From assembly GCA_020637595.1 (NCBI GenBank), contig JACKKE010000004.1:236279-300278 (forward strand): a DNA stretch of 64,000 bases. The letters are read 5' to 3'. Numbering within the stretch: position 1 is the first letter of the stretch; every line of letters begins with the position of its first letter. The stretch is from Rhodobacter sp. (GTDB lineage Bacteria; Pseudomonadota; Alphaproteobacteria; Rhodobacterales; Rhodobacteraceae). The notes beneath the pieces were generated by a model. The model made no database searches. It was given only the letters and a program-made list of their open reading frames with translations, and was not told where the DNA came from. The translations under genes were made by a program, and so were the position numbers. Below are positions 1-8,811 of this stretch, one piece after another.

Positions 1-291
1 CTTGGCGATCCCGATCACAAGCCGAACCCCTGCGTTGCCCCGCTCGACAAGGGCCCCTATTACGCGGTGCGCGTCTATGTCGGCGACCTCGGCACCTTTG
101 CCGGGCTGAAAACCAACGAATACGCCGAAGTCCTCGACGATGACGGCAAGCCGGTCGGCGGGCTCTATTCCGCGGGGAACGACGCCGCCTCGATCATGGG
201 GGGCAATTACCCCGGCGGCGGCATCACGCTGGGCCCGGCGATCACCTTTGGCTATATCGCCGCCCGGCGCATGGCTGGTGCAAACAGCTGA
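1..291 (+). CDS. FAD-dependent oxidoreductase, C-terminal fragment
   Basis: This is the 3' end of a gene that begins before the window; the reading frame is open from base 1. The 96 visible residues end with GGNYPGGGITLGPAITFGY followed by IAARRMAG. That is the typical C-terminal FAD-binding segment of the fumarate reductase/succinate dehydrogenase flavoprotein family, which includes 3-ketosteroid dehydrogenase-like and other soluble FAD oxidoreductases. The glycine-rich stretch closes the FAD site and the last helix is amphipathic. The substrate cannot be read from this fragment. Two hairpins follow the stop codon, so the transcript probably ends here. Confidence 0.8.
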   Translation, partial: LGDPDHKPNPCVAPLDKGPYYAVRVYVGDLGTFAGLKTNEYAEVLDDDGKPVGGLYSAGNDAASIMGGNYPGGGITLGPAITFGYIAARRMAGANS

Positions 292-314
292 CCGGCCACG
301 GCCGCGCAGCACAG

Positions 315-344
315 AAAACCGGACCCCTCAGGGTCCGGTTTTTT
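315..344 (+). terminator. Rho-independent terminator
   Basis: A perfect 12-bp stem (AAAACCGGACCC, 315-326, pairing with 331-342) with a 4-base CTCA loop runs into six T residues. It lies 24 bases after the flavoprotein stop codon and is a classical intrinsic terminator for that gene. Confidence 0.9.
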
Positions 345-374
345 CATGCCGCCCCGACTGCCACCCGACAGGAC

Positions 375-405
375 AAAGCCCGGCGCCTTGCGACACCGGG
401 CTTTT
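375..405. terminator. Second hairpin terminator, possibly bidirectional
   Basis: A 9-bp stem AAAGCCCGG / CCGGGCTTT (375-383 and 396-404) with a 12-base loop is followed by TTTT on the plus strand and has a short T run on the minus strand. It lies between the convergent flavoprotein and MBL genes and could stop transcription from both sides. Confidence 0.65.
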
Positions 406-479
406 CGACAGATCAGGACGCGGCGCGCGGGCTCATTCCATACCCGTCATCGCCTTGAGGGCTTGCGAAACAGCGGCCC

Positions 480-1430
480 TCAGCCCTGCAAATCGGCCCA
501 CATCTGTTGGTCGCGCTCGGCGGTCCAGACGCGGGGGGTGTCGATGCCGCGGGCTTCGTCATAGGCGCGGGCGACGTTGAAGGGCAGGCAGTGTTCGTAG
601 ATCGCGTAATCCTTGAACTTGGGGTCGCAGGCGGCGCGCACCGCGTCCCAGGCCTCTTTCAGCGAGCCGCCGCGGGCGACGACGCGCTCCACCGGCTTGT
701 AGGTCGAGCGGACGAAATCGGCGGTGTTGGCGATCGCTGCGGCGACCATCTCCTCGCCGATCAGCGCGTCGCCGCGGCCCGGCGCGATGGCCTTGGGCTC
801 GAACGCCGCGATGTTGCCCAGGGTCTCTTCCCAGTCGTTGAAATGCCCGTCGCCGCAGTAGCAGGCGCTGTGGTATTCGACGATGTCACCGGTGAACATG
901 ACCTCCTGGTCCGGCACCCAGATCACCGCGTCGCCGGCGGTGTGGGCGCGGCCCAGCTTCAGGATGTCGACCCGGCGCTTGCCCAGATAGACGGTCATCT
1001 GGTCGCTGAAGGTGGTGGTCGGGCGGGTCAGGCCGGGGATTTCCTCGTGCCCCTGGAAGAGGCGCGGGAAGCGGCCGAATTCGCTGTCCCAGTCCTCCTG
1101 CCCGCGCTCCTCGACCATCGCCGCGGCGGTGTCGGACATGATCACCTCGCGCGCGCCATAGGCCGAGGCGCCGAGCACCCGCACCGCGTGGTAGTGGGTC
1201 AGCACCAGATGGCTGATCGGCTTGTCGGTGACCGAGCGCACGCAGTCGATCACCTTGCGCGCCAGCCGCGGGGTGGCCTGCGCCTCGACGATCATCACCG
1301 ACTCGTCGCCGATGATCACCCCGGTGTTCGGGTCGCCCTCGGCGGTGAAGGCATAGAGCCCCTCGCCAACCTGCGTGAAGCTGATCGTCTTCTCCGAAAG
1401 GTCGCCCTGCGATGCGAATGCTTTGCTCAT
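480..1430 (-). CDS. MBL-fold metallo-hydrolase with altered metal motif
   Basis: A 316-residue metallo-beta-lactamase-fold protein. I chose the ATG at 1430 because GGAG lies about 10 bases upstream; the in-frame extension to 1592 has no MBL character. The usual HxHxDH signature is replaced by H79-Y-H81-A-V-R84, so the Asp and the third His are lost. A downstream LGRAHTAGDAV segment and FTGD keep other expected ligands. I recall close relatives with the same HYHAVR variant, so this is probably a subfamily trait and not decay. No signal peptide is evident, so it should be cytoplasmic. The reaction is unknown; hydrolysis or a glyoxalase-II-like reaction is possible. It stands alone on the minus strand. 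Confidence 0.75.
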   Translation of the reverse strand: MSKAFASQGDLSEKTISFTQVGEGLYAFTAEGDPNTGVIIGDESVMIVEAQATPRLARKVIDCVRSVTDKPISHLVLTHYHAVRVLGASAYGAREVIMSDTAAAMVEERGQEDWDSEFGRFPRLFQGHEEIPGLTRPTTTFSDQMTVYLGKRRVDILKLGRAHTAGDAVIWVPDQEVMFTGDIVEYHSACYCGDGHFNDWEETLGNIAAFEPKAIAPGRGDALIGEEMVAAAIANTADFVRSTYKPVERVVARGGSLKEAWDAVRAACDPKFKDYAIYEHCLPFNVARAYDEARGIDTPRVWTAERDQQMWADLQG

Positions 1431-2210
1431 GGATGATCTCCAGTCTTTGTTGGTTCTGATCCGGCAGACCAGTGGCCGCCGGAGTTTGCCGGATGGCATG
1501 AAAGGCACGCCATTCTCTGGCCGCCAAACGAAACACGCAGGATCAGGATGATTGCCGACTTGGGCGAAACACGCGGCACAAGCACGGATCACATCCGCAC
1601 GAAAGCGGACCCAACCCCGGATGACAGATCGCCGCGCAGCGGGTCGCGCGGTCTCGTTTTCTCTACGTCTCGGTTCCCTGCTTTACAAACACCACACGCA
1701 AGTGACCCGCCAGCAGGACCGATTCAAGATCCGCAACCGGCTTCGACGGATCGCGGACAGACGGCACCCCCTCGGGCAGGCCAGAGTCGCCCCAGCCCTT
1801 TCGAGGCCGAATATTAGCTATTGATTAATTTCTTTGTCAATAACAAATCTTGATGGAAAAAGTAGGCAGGAAAAGAACCGACACGCCAGGCATTTCGACA
1901 CCCGGGATCAGCGACTTCATGTGAACGAGAAAACCTCCCCACCTCTCCAGCATCCGATATGCGACCTCTTCGAAAAGTAGACATTTTACCGCCTTAACAA
2001 AATCCTATCCACATCGTGATGCGAAAAAGCCCCGACCTCCAGACCTTGCCTCCAGGTTACCAGCCCGGCGGGCGGACGCGGATATCGGGCCAAATCTCCT
2101 TTCCACAAGGGGATAATGACTATACAAATAGCGAAGACCCACATGGCAGTGTTCACGGCGCGCGGCGCGGGTTATTCTGGGCCGGAGCCCAAGGCAGTCA
2201 GGACAGGTCA
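1431..2210. other. Non-coding gap of about 780 bases
   Basis: This is the spacer between the divergent MBL and IclR genes. Short open frames here have no ribosome sites or recognisable residues. The part from about 1815 to 2010 is clearly more AT-rich than its surroundings (TTGATTAATTTC, TAACAAATC and similar) and probably holds promoters for one or both genes. I found no tRNA, repeat or strong hairpin in it. Confidence 0.5.
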
Positions 2211-3008
2211 ATGGCAGGCGGCGCACGCGGAATTCAATCCATCGAGATCAGCGGCCGGATCCTGAAGGCCCTGGTCGAAGCCGCCGCGCCGATGATGCTC
2301 AAGGATCTGGCGCAGGCCGCGGATCTGGCCCCCGCGCAATGCCACGCCTACCTCACCAGCCTGCGCCACGTCGGGCTGGTGCATCAAGAGCCGCACAGCG
2401 GACTTTACAGCATGGGCCCCTTTGCCATGCGACTGGGGATTGGCTGGTTGCAAAGCTCGCCGCTGGCGGCGGCGGCGATCCGCGCGACCAGGGCCCTCAC
2501 CGAAGAGCTGGGGATCATGTCGCTGCTGGCCGTCTGGGGCGAGCACGGCCCGGCGATCGTGCACATCAACACGGGCGTGGCCCCCCTGGCGCTGAACCTG
2601 CGGCAGGGCACCCTCTATTCGGTGACGGGCACCGCCACCGGGCGCGTGTTCGCGGCCTTTGATGAGCGGCCCGAAGTGACACGGCAGATCGCCCGCGACC
2701 TGGGCGACGATGGCGAAAGCCGGGCGCTGGGGTCGCATGTCACGCGCGAGGGCTTCGAAATGCAGGTGGCCCGGGCACGGCAATGCGGCTATGCCACGGC
2801 CGAGGGGGCGCCGATCCCGGATGTGAACGCGGTCTCGGTGCCGGTCTATGATCCTGCCGGCGGGTTCGCCCTGGCGGTATCGCTGATCGGCCGCGCCGCG
2901 GAGCTGCCGGTTGACGCGGGCTCGGCAGCAGCCCGGGCCCTGCTCGACACCTCGACCGCGATCACCCGTGCCGTCGCCTCGGGCGTCGCTCAGGCCAGAA
3001 CGGCCTGA
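2211..3008 (+). CDS. IclR-family transcriptional regulator (first of tandem pair)
   Basis: A 265-residue DNA-binding regulator. The N-terminal 70 residues form the IclR winged helix (GIQSIEISGRILKALV, then MLKDLAQAADLAPAQCHAYL). Residues from about 85 to the end form the effector-binding domain (LYSVTGTATGRVFAAF, then ARARQCGYATAEGAPIPDVNAVSVPV). The ATG at 2211 follows a purine-rich AGGACAGG; the open frame extends upstream to 2016 but without family similarity. It is 41 bases ahead of a clear paralogue on the same strand, so the two are probably co-transcribed. The best candidate targets are the nearby TRAP/OYE operon and the MBL gene; this is inference from position only. Confidence 0.9.
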   Translation: MAGGARGIQSIEISGRILKALVEAAAPMMLKDLAQAADLAPAQCHAYLTSLRHVGLVHQEPHSGLYSMGPFAMRLGIGWLQSSPLAAAAIRATRALTEELGIMSLLAVWGEHGPAIVHINTGVAPLALNLRQGTLYSVTGTATGRVFAAFDERPEVTRQIARDLGDDGESRALGSHVTREGFEMQVARARQCGYATAEGAPIPDVNAVSVPVYDPAGGFALAVSLIGRAAELPVDAGSAAARALLDTSTAITRAVASGVAQARTA

Positions 3009-3049
3009 CCCGCTCTCCTCATCCCTCTGAACGCTCGTGGATTTGACCC

Positions 3050-3880
3050 ATGACCACGCCCCCCAAGAAAAGTGCCCCGCCCAAGCATGAGGCCCGTGGC
3101 GTCCAGTCCATCGAGCTGGGCGCGCGGCTGCTCAAGGCTCTGGTCGATGAGGGCGAGCCGACGATGCTCAAGGATCTCGCGCGGATCGCCGGCTTTGCCC
3201 CGGCACAGGCGCACGCCTATCTGGTCAGCTATCGCAAGATCGGCCTTGTCGATCAGGATCCGGCAACCGGGCGTTACCTTCTGGGTCGGTTCGCGATGGA
3301 TCTGGGCATCACCCGGATGCAGACCAGCCATCCGATGCGGCTTGCCAGCGACGCCGCAATTGCCCTGTCCGAGGAAACCGGCCTGATCGTCGCACTGGTG
3401 GTCTGGGGATCATTCGGGCCGACGGTGGTCCAGGTGCAGGAAAGCGGCAGCCAGATCAACATGAACACCCGGCCCGGCACGGTCTATTCGATGTCGGGCA
3501 CCGCCAGCGGGCGGCTGTTCTCGGCCTATCTGCCGGTGATGGTGGTCAAGGAAGCGATCCGCGCGGAAAAGCGCGAAAACGGCCAGACAGGGCGCATCGG
3601 CATCCACCGCTTCATGGCCAAGGCCGAGTTGGAGAAGATCCGCCACGATGGCTATGCGACAATCGAGAACCCGCCCGTCCCGGGGGTCAGCGCGATTGCC
3701 GCGCCGGTGTTCGACCATGTCGGGCAGCTGGCGCTGGCGATCACCATCATCGGCGAGGACCGGATCCTGGCGGAAAAGGCCGAGCAGGTCTTCATCCCGG
3801 CCCTGATGGAGGCGGCCGAGCATCTGTCGAACGATCTGGGCTGTTCGAACTTTCGACAAAAGGCGCAGGCAGGCCTTTGA
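3050..3880 (+). CDS. IclR-family transcriptional regulator (second of tandem pair)
   Basis: A 276-residue IclR protein, plainly paralogous to its upstream neighbour. Both have GxQSIExxxRxLKALV, MLKDLA, APAQxHAYL and GTxYSxTGTAxGRxF-type segments. It has a slightly longer charged N terminus (MTTPPKKSAPPKHEAR). The helix-turn-helix occupies roughly residues 18-80 and the effector domain roughly 95-265. The effector-pocket residues differ between the copies (MNTRPGTVYSMSGTASG here), so they may sense different ligands or form heteromers. It ends 6 bases from the convergent EthD gene with no room for a terminator. Confidence 0.9.
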   Translation: MTTPPKKSAPPKHEARGVQSIELGARLLKALVDEGEPTMLKDLARIAGFAPAQAHAYLVSYRKIGLVDQDPATGRYLLGRFAMDLGITRMQTSHPMRLASDAAIALSEETGLIVALVVWGSFGPTVVQVQESGSQINMNTRPGTVYSMSGTASGRLFSAYLPVMVVKEAIRAEKRENGQTGRIGIHRFMAKAELEKIRHDGYATIENPPVPGVSAIAAPVFDHVGQLALAITIIGEDRILAEKAEQVFIPALMEAAEHLSNDLGCSNFRQKAQAGL

Positions 3881-3886
3881 CCGGAG

Positions 3887-4579
3887 TCAGACGATCCGCC
3901 GCGTTTCCACGAAGAACGGCGTGATCTCATCCAGGAACACCCTGGCGTGCTGCTGCGTGCGGGCGACCACATCGCTGGCATAGAGGCGCGCCGCCGTTTC
4001 GGTATCGCGGAACCAGAACTCAACGATACCGTCGACCGGCACCGCCTCGTAGGGGGCACTGTCCTCGCGCGAGTCGTGCCAGCGGTCGATCACCAGGTTC
4101 TGCACATAGCCCAGCACATCCGGCCATTGCCGCACCCACTGGGCGTGGACCGTCAGCCATTCGTGGCGGAACGCCTCGGAGGTCAGGCCCGGCAGCCGCT
4201 TGAGCAGGGTCATGCGCTTGACAAAGGGGCCGTCACCCAGGCTGACGGGCACCACCTCGTGGCGCTCGCAGGCCACCAGATGCACGTCGCCCAGAAAGCC
4301 GCGTTCATCCGTCAACGCAGCGCCAAAGGCGGGCGAGGCAACGGCGGATTTCATCGCATGGAGGTCGTCGAAGCGCAGCTCGGAGAACCCGTCAAGCTGC
4401 CAGGGGCCGCGCCCGTGGTCGATGCCGAACTGCGCGTCATTGACGACACGGTGCTGGTTATAGGCGCGCAGCCCGGGGAATTGCGCGGCCAGCGGGCCGT
4501 GCGCGTGTCGCCAATGTGCATCGAACTGGTCGCGGGTCAGCACCGGGTCACGGCGCAGCAGGCCAAAGCGGGTGATCAT
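3887..4579 (-). CDS. Tandem EthD-domain protein
   Basis: A 230-residue protein made of two copies of a ferredoxin-like alpha/beta-barrel domain of the EthD type. Copy one covers about residues 1-110 (LLRRDPVLTRDQFDAHWRHAHG, written here only as the LLRRDPVLTRDQF start). Copy two begins near residue 125 (LLKRLPGLTSEAFRHEW). Both share the LTxxxFxxxWxxxHxxxxxxxP pattern and a later YxQ. EthD proteins often accompany oxidative degradation genes, usually with an unknown exact role. The ATG at 4579 overlaps the stop of the upstream reductase as ATGA, so translation is coupled. It is the last gene of the TRAP/OYE operon. Confidence 0.8.
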   Translation of the reverse strand: MITRFGLLRRDPVLTRDQFDAHWRHAHGPLAAQFPGLRAYNQHRVVNDAQFGIDHGRGPWQLDGFSELRFDDLHAMKSAVASPAFGAALTDERGFLGDVHLVACERHEVVPVSLGDGPFVKRMTLLKRLPGLTSEAFRHEWLTVHAQWVRQWPDVLGYVQNLVIDRWHDSREDSAPYEAVPVDGIVEFWFRDTETAARLYASDVVARTQQHARVFLDEITPFFVETRRIV

Positions 4580-5736
4580 TGACGATCCTCCTCTGCGCGC
4601 AACTGGCGCAACACCGGTTCGCGTTTGCTCAACCAAGCGCCGTGGCGTTCGTGCCAGGCGTCGAACCCTTCGGCCCCGGTCAGGCGGCGCCAGGCCTCGG
4701 CCGGCCAATAAGGGTTGCGCAGCGCCTCGCGGCCGATGGCAACCAGATCGGCCTTGCCCCCGGCGATGATGGCATTGGCCTGTTCGGGCGTGGTGATGAT
4801 GCCGACCGCCTGCGTCGGCACCCCGGCTTGCGCGCGCACCCGCTCGGCAAAGGGCACCTGAAAGCCGAACCCCCGCGGGACATTGCTGCGCCGCGTTTCC
4901 TCGGACAGCCCGCCCGAGGAACAGTCGATCACGTCAACCCCCTCGGCCTTCAGCCGCCGCGCAAGGTCGACGGTGTCCTCGAGGTCCCAGCCCCCCTCGG
5001 CGCCATCCACGCAGGACAGGCGCACGAACAGCGGCTTGTCCGCGGGCCAAACGGCACGGACATCGCGGGCGATCTCGATGGCCAACCGCATCCGGTTGTC
5101 GCGCGCGCCGCCATAGGCATCGTCACGCAGGTTGGCCTTGGGCGACAGGAAGCTGGCGACCAGATAGCCGTGGCCGAAATGCAGTTCCAGCACGTCCATC
5201 CCCGCCGCATCCGCCCGCCGCGCTGCGGCGACATGCTGACGGCGGATCGCGTCGATCTGCTCGATGGTCAGCGCCTGGGGGATGCTCCATTCCTCGCTGG
5301 CAGCAATCGCGCTGGGGGCAACACGGCGCCAGTCGATCCCCTGTGCGTCCAGATCCGCCGGGCGCAGCGCCCTGCCCCCATGCCACAGCGGCTCTGAAAA
5401 CGCCTTGCGCCCGGAATGGGCAAGCTGCACACCCATCAGCGCGCCATTGGCATGGGCGAAATCGGCCAGCCGTTTCAGCCCGGGGATATGCGCGTCGGAC
5501 CAGATCCCCAGATCGGCAATGCCCACCCGCGAATCCGCCGCAACGGCCGTGCTTTCGGTCAGCACCAACGCGGCGCCACCCAGCACAAACTTGCCGTAAT
5601 GCACCAGATGCCAATCGGTGGCGAACCCGTCCTCGCCCGCGTGCTGGCACATCGGCGAAATCACGATGCGGTTCTTCAGGGTCCGCCCACGAAGGGTCAG
5701 CGGGCTGAGAAGCGGTGGCACGGGGGTCTCGGTCAT
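4576..5736 (-). CDS. NADH:flavin oxidoreductase, Old Yellow Enzyme family
   Basis: A 386-residue FMN-dependent ene-reductase-like protein with one TIM barrel and no extra C-terminal domains, as in the YqjM/xenobiotic reductase group. Visible family marks are LKNRIVISPMCQ, the barrel segment LELHFGHGYLVASFLSP with YGG after it, and ADLVAIGREALRNPYWP at the phosphate-binding end. ATG 5736 is preferred; a TTG three codons earlier gives no better ribosome site. Its substrate is probably an alpha,beta-unsaturated carbonyl or related compound brought in by the TRAP system 71 bases upstream. This is inferred from the operon, not from residues. Confidence 0.88.
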   Translation of the reverse strand: MTETPVPPLLSPLTLRGRTLKNRIVISPMCQHAGEDGFATDWHLVHYGKFVLGGAALVLTESTAVAADSRVGIADLGIWSDAHIPGLKRLADFAHANGALMGVQLAHSGRKAFSEPLWHGGRALRPADLDAQGIDWRRVAPSAIAASEEWSIPQALTIEQIDAIRRQHVAAARRADAAGMDVLELHFGHGYLVASFLSPKANLRDDAYGGARDNRMRLAIEIARDVRAVWPADKPLFVRLSCVDGAEGGWDLEDTVDLARRLKAEGVDVIDCSSGGLSEETRRSNVPRGFGFQVPFAERVRAQAGVPTQAVGIITTPEQANAIIAGGKADLVAIGREALRNPYWPAEAWRRLTGAEGFDAWHERHGAWLSKREPVLRQLRAEEDRQ

Positions 5737-5807
5737 GGCAAGCAATCACGGTCCGGGTCCCGGCCCAGCGGCCGGGACGTGTTGTCGGAGAGGGCCGTTT
5801 CGGGCGC

Positions 5808-7145
5808 CTAGCGGAAGGCCGCGGGCAGCGACAGAACGATCTGCGGCAGGGTCACCACGAGGATCAGCGCGACGATCTGAATCACCACGAAGGGGATAAT
5901 GCCGCGATAGATGGTGCTGATCGGGATCGTGCTGTCCACCCCGCGCAGGTAAAAAAGCGCATAGCCGAAGGGCGGCGTGAGGAAGCTGGTCTGCAGGTTC
6001 ACCGCCAGAGCGATGGCAAACCACAGAGTGATGTCGCTGGCCGGCAGACCGAAATCGAGATGCGCGACGATCGGCGCGACGATCGGGATGACAACCAGCG
6101 TGATTTCGACCCAATCCAGGAAAAAGCCCAGGATGAAGATCAGCCCCATGATCGCGGCCAGGGTCAGATAGGGGCTGGCATCCTCGAACAGAAAGAGGTC
6201 GGCCACCATCGCATCCCCGCCCAGACGGCGGAACACCAGACTGAAGATCGTGGCGCCGAACATCACGAAGGTGATCATGGCGGTGGTCTTGGTCGTCTCA
6301 TAGACCGACCGGCGCAGCGTGGCAAAGGACAGCTTGCCCGAGATCGCCGCCAGCACCGTCGCGCCCAGGGCGCCGATGGCGGCGGATTCCGTGGGCGTCG
6401 CGACGCCGGCGATGATCGTGCCCAGCACCGACAGGATCAGCAGCATCGGCGCCACCAGATCGCGCACCAGCGTCAGCAGGCTGCGCATCAGCGGCACGGA
6501 TTCGGTGCGGGCGGGCGGCGGCATCCGGTGCGGCGCAAAGATCGCGATGGCGACGATATAGGCGAAATAGAGCCCGGCCAGGATCAGCCCGGGATAGATC
6601 GCGCCGACGAACAGATCCCCGATCGGCACGCGCAGCTGGTCGCCCAGGATGATCAGCATGATCGACGGCGGGATCAGGATCCCCAGCGTGCCCGAGGCCG
6701 CGACGATCCCCGTCGCCAGCCGCATGTCATAGCCTGCGCGTTTCATCGCCGGCAGCGACATCATCCCCATCAGCACCACCGAGGCGCCGATGATCCCGGT
6801 CGAGGCCGCCATCACCACACCGATGATCGCCACCGCAAAGGCATAGCCACCCGGCAACCGCCCCGCCAGCGCCGCAAGCGAGCGCATCAGCCGTTCGGCG
6901 ATGCCCGAGCTTTCCAGCATCAACCCCATGAAGACAAAAAGCGGGATTGCCGCCAGCAGCCAGTTGGCCAGCGTCCCCGAATAGATCCGCTGCACGCCCA
7001 TCGACAGGAAGATCATCGGCACATCGGCCAGCACCGCAAAGGCGATGCCGACGCCGGCCAGAACAAAGGCCACCGGGTAGCCGCTGAACAGCAGCGCCAC
7101 CAGCGCCAGAAGCATCAGCACAGGCCAGAAGATCTCAGCGAGCAT
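5808..7145 (-). CDS. TRAP transporter large permease (DctM type)
   Basis: A 445-residue, very hydrophobic protein with about a dozen membrane segments, the expected size for the large subunit of a tripartite ATP-independent periplasmic transporter. Family marks are IPLFVFMGLMLE, GTLGILIPPSIMLIILG, PTESAAIGALGA and FLTPPFGYALFYL. It couples sodium or proton gradients to uptake of an organic acid delivered by the binding protein. I placed the start at ATG 7145, which overlaps the end of DctQ by 11 bases; the longer frame to 7217 is antecedent read-through of that gene. It is third in the operon, ahead of the reductase. Confidence 0.93.
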   Translation of the reverse strand: MLAEIFWPVLMLLALVALLFSGYPVAFVLAGVGIAFAVLADVPMIFLSMGVQRIYSGTLANWLLAAIPLFVFMGLMLESSGIAERLMRSLAALAGRLPGGYAFAVAIIGVVMAASTGIIGASVVLMGMMSLPAMKRAGYDMRLATGIVAASGTLGILIPPSIMLIILGDQLRVPIGDLFVGAIYPGLILAGLYFAYIVAIAIFAPHRMPPPARTESVPLMRSLLTLVRDLVAPMLLILSVLGTIIAGVATPTESAAIGALGATVLAAISGKLSFATLRRSVYETTKTTAMITFVMFGATIFSLVFRRLGGDAMVADLFLFEDASPYLTLAAIMGLIFILGFFLDWVEITLVVIPIVAPIVAHLDFGLPASDITLWFAIALAVNLQTSFLTPPFGYALFYLRGVDSTIPISTIYRGIIPFVVIQIVALILVVTLPQIVLSLPAAFR

Positions 7146-7710
7146 CGGGGGTATCCGTGTCGGTTCGGGGGTGGCGGACAAGGCCCAGCGCGGTTTCGAC
7201 CGCATGCACCACGGCACCCGCGCCCAGCAGGAAGAAAGAAACCGGCAGCGCGCCCTTGATCAGCCAATGCGCGATCAGCCCGCCCTGGTTCGAGCCCTCG
7301 CCCGTGTTCCAGGAAACCGAGGCGAATTTGGTCCCATACCAGACGACCAGCACGCACAGTGGCAGCAACAGGAACAGATCGCCCAGGATCGCGATCACCG
7401 CCCGGGTGCGCGAACGCATGTGCACGGCCATGAAATCGACGGTGACATGCCGGTCCTCGAAAAAGGTCCAGACACCACCGAACAGCACGATCAGGGCAAA
7501 GGCATACCACTGGAAATCGACCAGGCTGTTGACCGTCAGGGCGCTCCCCAGGATCGGGATTCGCCCCTCCCAGTCGATCAGCGTGGACCAGCCCCGGTGG
7601 GCGGCGACGACCGCCAGGATGATGCTCAGCACCAGCGGCACGATCAGCCAGGACAGGATCTTGCCCGGCAGGCACAGAAGCCTTTGGGCAAGGGATTGCT
7701 TGCGGTGCAT
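7135..7710 (-). CDS. TRAP transporter small permease (DctQ type)
   Basis: A 191-residue membrane protein with four hydrophobic segments (for example WLIVPLVLSIILAVVAA near residue 21 and LGDLFLLLPLCVLVVWYG in the middle). This is the standard layout of the DctQ subunit. It is somewhat longer than the 160-180 residues common in the family; the extra length fits the subgroup that works with TakP-like binding proteins. It sits between the binding protein and DctM genes. Confidence 0.9.
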   Translation of the reverse strand: MHRKQSLAQRLLCLPGKILSWLIVPLVLSIILAVVAAHRGWSTLIDWEGRIPILGSALTVNSLVDFQWYAFALIVLFGGVWTFFEDRHVTVDFMAVHMRSRTRAVIAILGDLFLLLPLCVLVVWYGTKFASVSWNTGEGSNQGGLIAHWLIKGALPVSFFLLGAGAVVHAVETALGLVRHPRTDTDTPDAR

Positions 7711-7732
7711 CGTCTCACCCTCCGAGGCGGCG

Positions 7733-7760
7733 GTCGACGGGCGCGATCACGCCCGCCGAC
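7733..7760. promoter_or_regulatory. Intercistronic hairpin between TRAP binding protein and DctQ
   Basis: GTCG-A-CGGGCG (7733-7743) pairs with CGCCCG-C-CGAC (7750-7760) with one internal mismatch and a 6-base loop. There is no T run. Such stems between an abundant binding protein and its permease commonly stabilise or attenuate the mRNA. That role here is inferred. Confidence 0.45.
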
Positions 7761-7782
7761 AGGTCAGCGTGGGTCGGCGCAC

Positions 7783-8811
7783 TCAGTGGCGCGGGATCGC
7801 CTGCAGCGTCGACCATTCCCCAACGGTTGCCATGTAGCTGCGCAGCGAGTCCAGCGCCTCGGCAAAGAGCGGGTCGTTCTGCGCCTGCTCGTCCAGAACC
7901 GCATTGGCGTTTTCCTGCAACGCGGCCAGCACCGGGTCGGGGAAGCGGCGGATCTCGGTGCCGGCAGCGCGGATTTCGGCGATGGCGGCAGCTTGCGAGT
8001 TGATCTGGTCGGCCAGGTTATAGGTGATGTTGGCGCGGCAGGCATCCAGCATGATCTGCTGGGTCTCTTCGCCCAGACCGTTCCAGACATCCATGTTGAT
8101 GATGATCGAATCCCACGACGAGGGCTGGTGCCAGCCGGGGAAGTAGTAGTAGCGCGAAACCCGCTGGAACCCCATGCCGACATCCAGCGACGGCGCCGAG
8201 AATTCCGCCGCATCGATACGCCCGGTTTCCAGGCTGAGATAGATCTCGCCCGCGGGGACCGTCTGGGTGTTCGCGCCCATCCGCGCCAGCGTCAGCCCGC
8301 CCAGACCGGCGATGCGCATGTTCAGGCCGTTGAAGTCCTCGGGCGAGCCGATCTCGCGGTTGAACCAGCCGCCGCCTTCCGAGATGACCAGATGGCAGGG
8401 CAGGAAATGCACGTTGAACGGATCATAGGCGCGCTGGATGATCTCCATCCCGCCGCCGTAGAACATCCAGCCCAGCGCGGTGTCGGGATCGGGGCCAAAG
8501 GGCATCGAGCCGACGATATTGGCAACCGGGATCTGCTGCGCCCAGTAGCCGCTCCAGTCAAAGCCCATGTCCAGCGCGCCCGAGCTGACGGCACCGAAAA
8601 CCTCAAAGCCGGGAACGAAATCGCCCGCGCCGTGGACCTCGATCTGCACATCGCCGCCGGTCATCTCGCTGACGAGCGCGGCGAAATGCTGCGGGCTCGG
8701 CCCGATCGACGGAACCGTCAGGCCAAAGGTGCTTTGCAGCGTGAACGTCCCGGCGGACGCCATGCTGGTGGAAAACAGAAGCGCGGCCGCAGCCGTGGAA
8801 AACTTGGTCAT
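7783..8811 (-). CDS. TRAP transporter substrate-binding protein (DctP type)
   Basis: A 342-residue periplasmic binding protein with a Sec signal peptide (MTKFSTAAAALLFSTSMASA). The mature part has a DctP fold. Features such as FGAVSSGALDMGFDWSGYWAQ, LGGLTLARMGANTQTVPAGE and SAPSLDVGMGFQ suggest the TakP-like branch that binds 2-oxo acids or related carboxylates. The first gene of the minus-strand operon, it should set substrate specificity. A GGAGG-type site lies just before the start. The ligand cannot be stated; the downstream ene-reductase hints at an unsaturated organic acid. Confidence 0.9.
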   Translation of the reverse strand: MTKFSTAAAALLFSTSMASAGTFTLQSTFGLTVPSIGPSPQHFAALVSEMTGGDVQIEVHGAGDFVPGFEVFGAVSSGALDMGFDWSGYWAQQIPVANIVGSMPFGPDPDTALGWMFYGGGMEIIQRAYDPFNVHFLPCHLVISEGGGWFNREIGSPEDFNGLNMRIAGLGGLTLARMGANTQTVPAGEIYLSLETGRIDAAEFSAPSLDVGMGFQRVSRYYYFPGWHQPSSWDSIIINMDVWNGLGEETQQIMLDACRANITYNLADQINSQAAAIAEIRAAGTEIRRFPDPVLAALQENANAVLDEQAQNDPLFAEALDSLRSYMATVGEWSTLQAIPRH

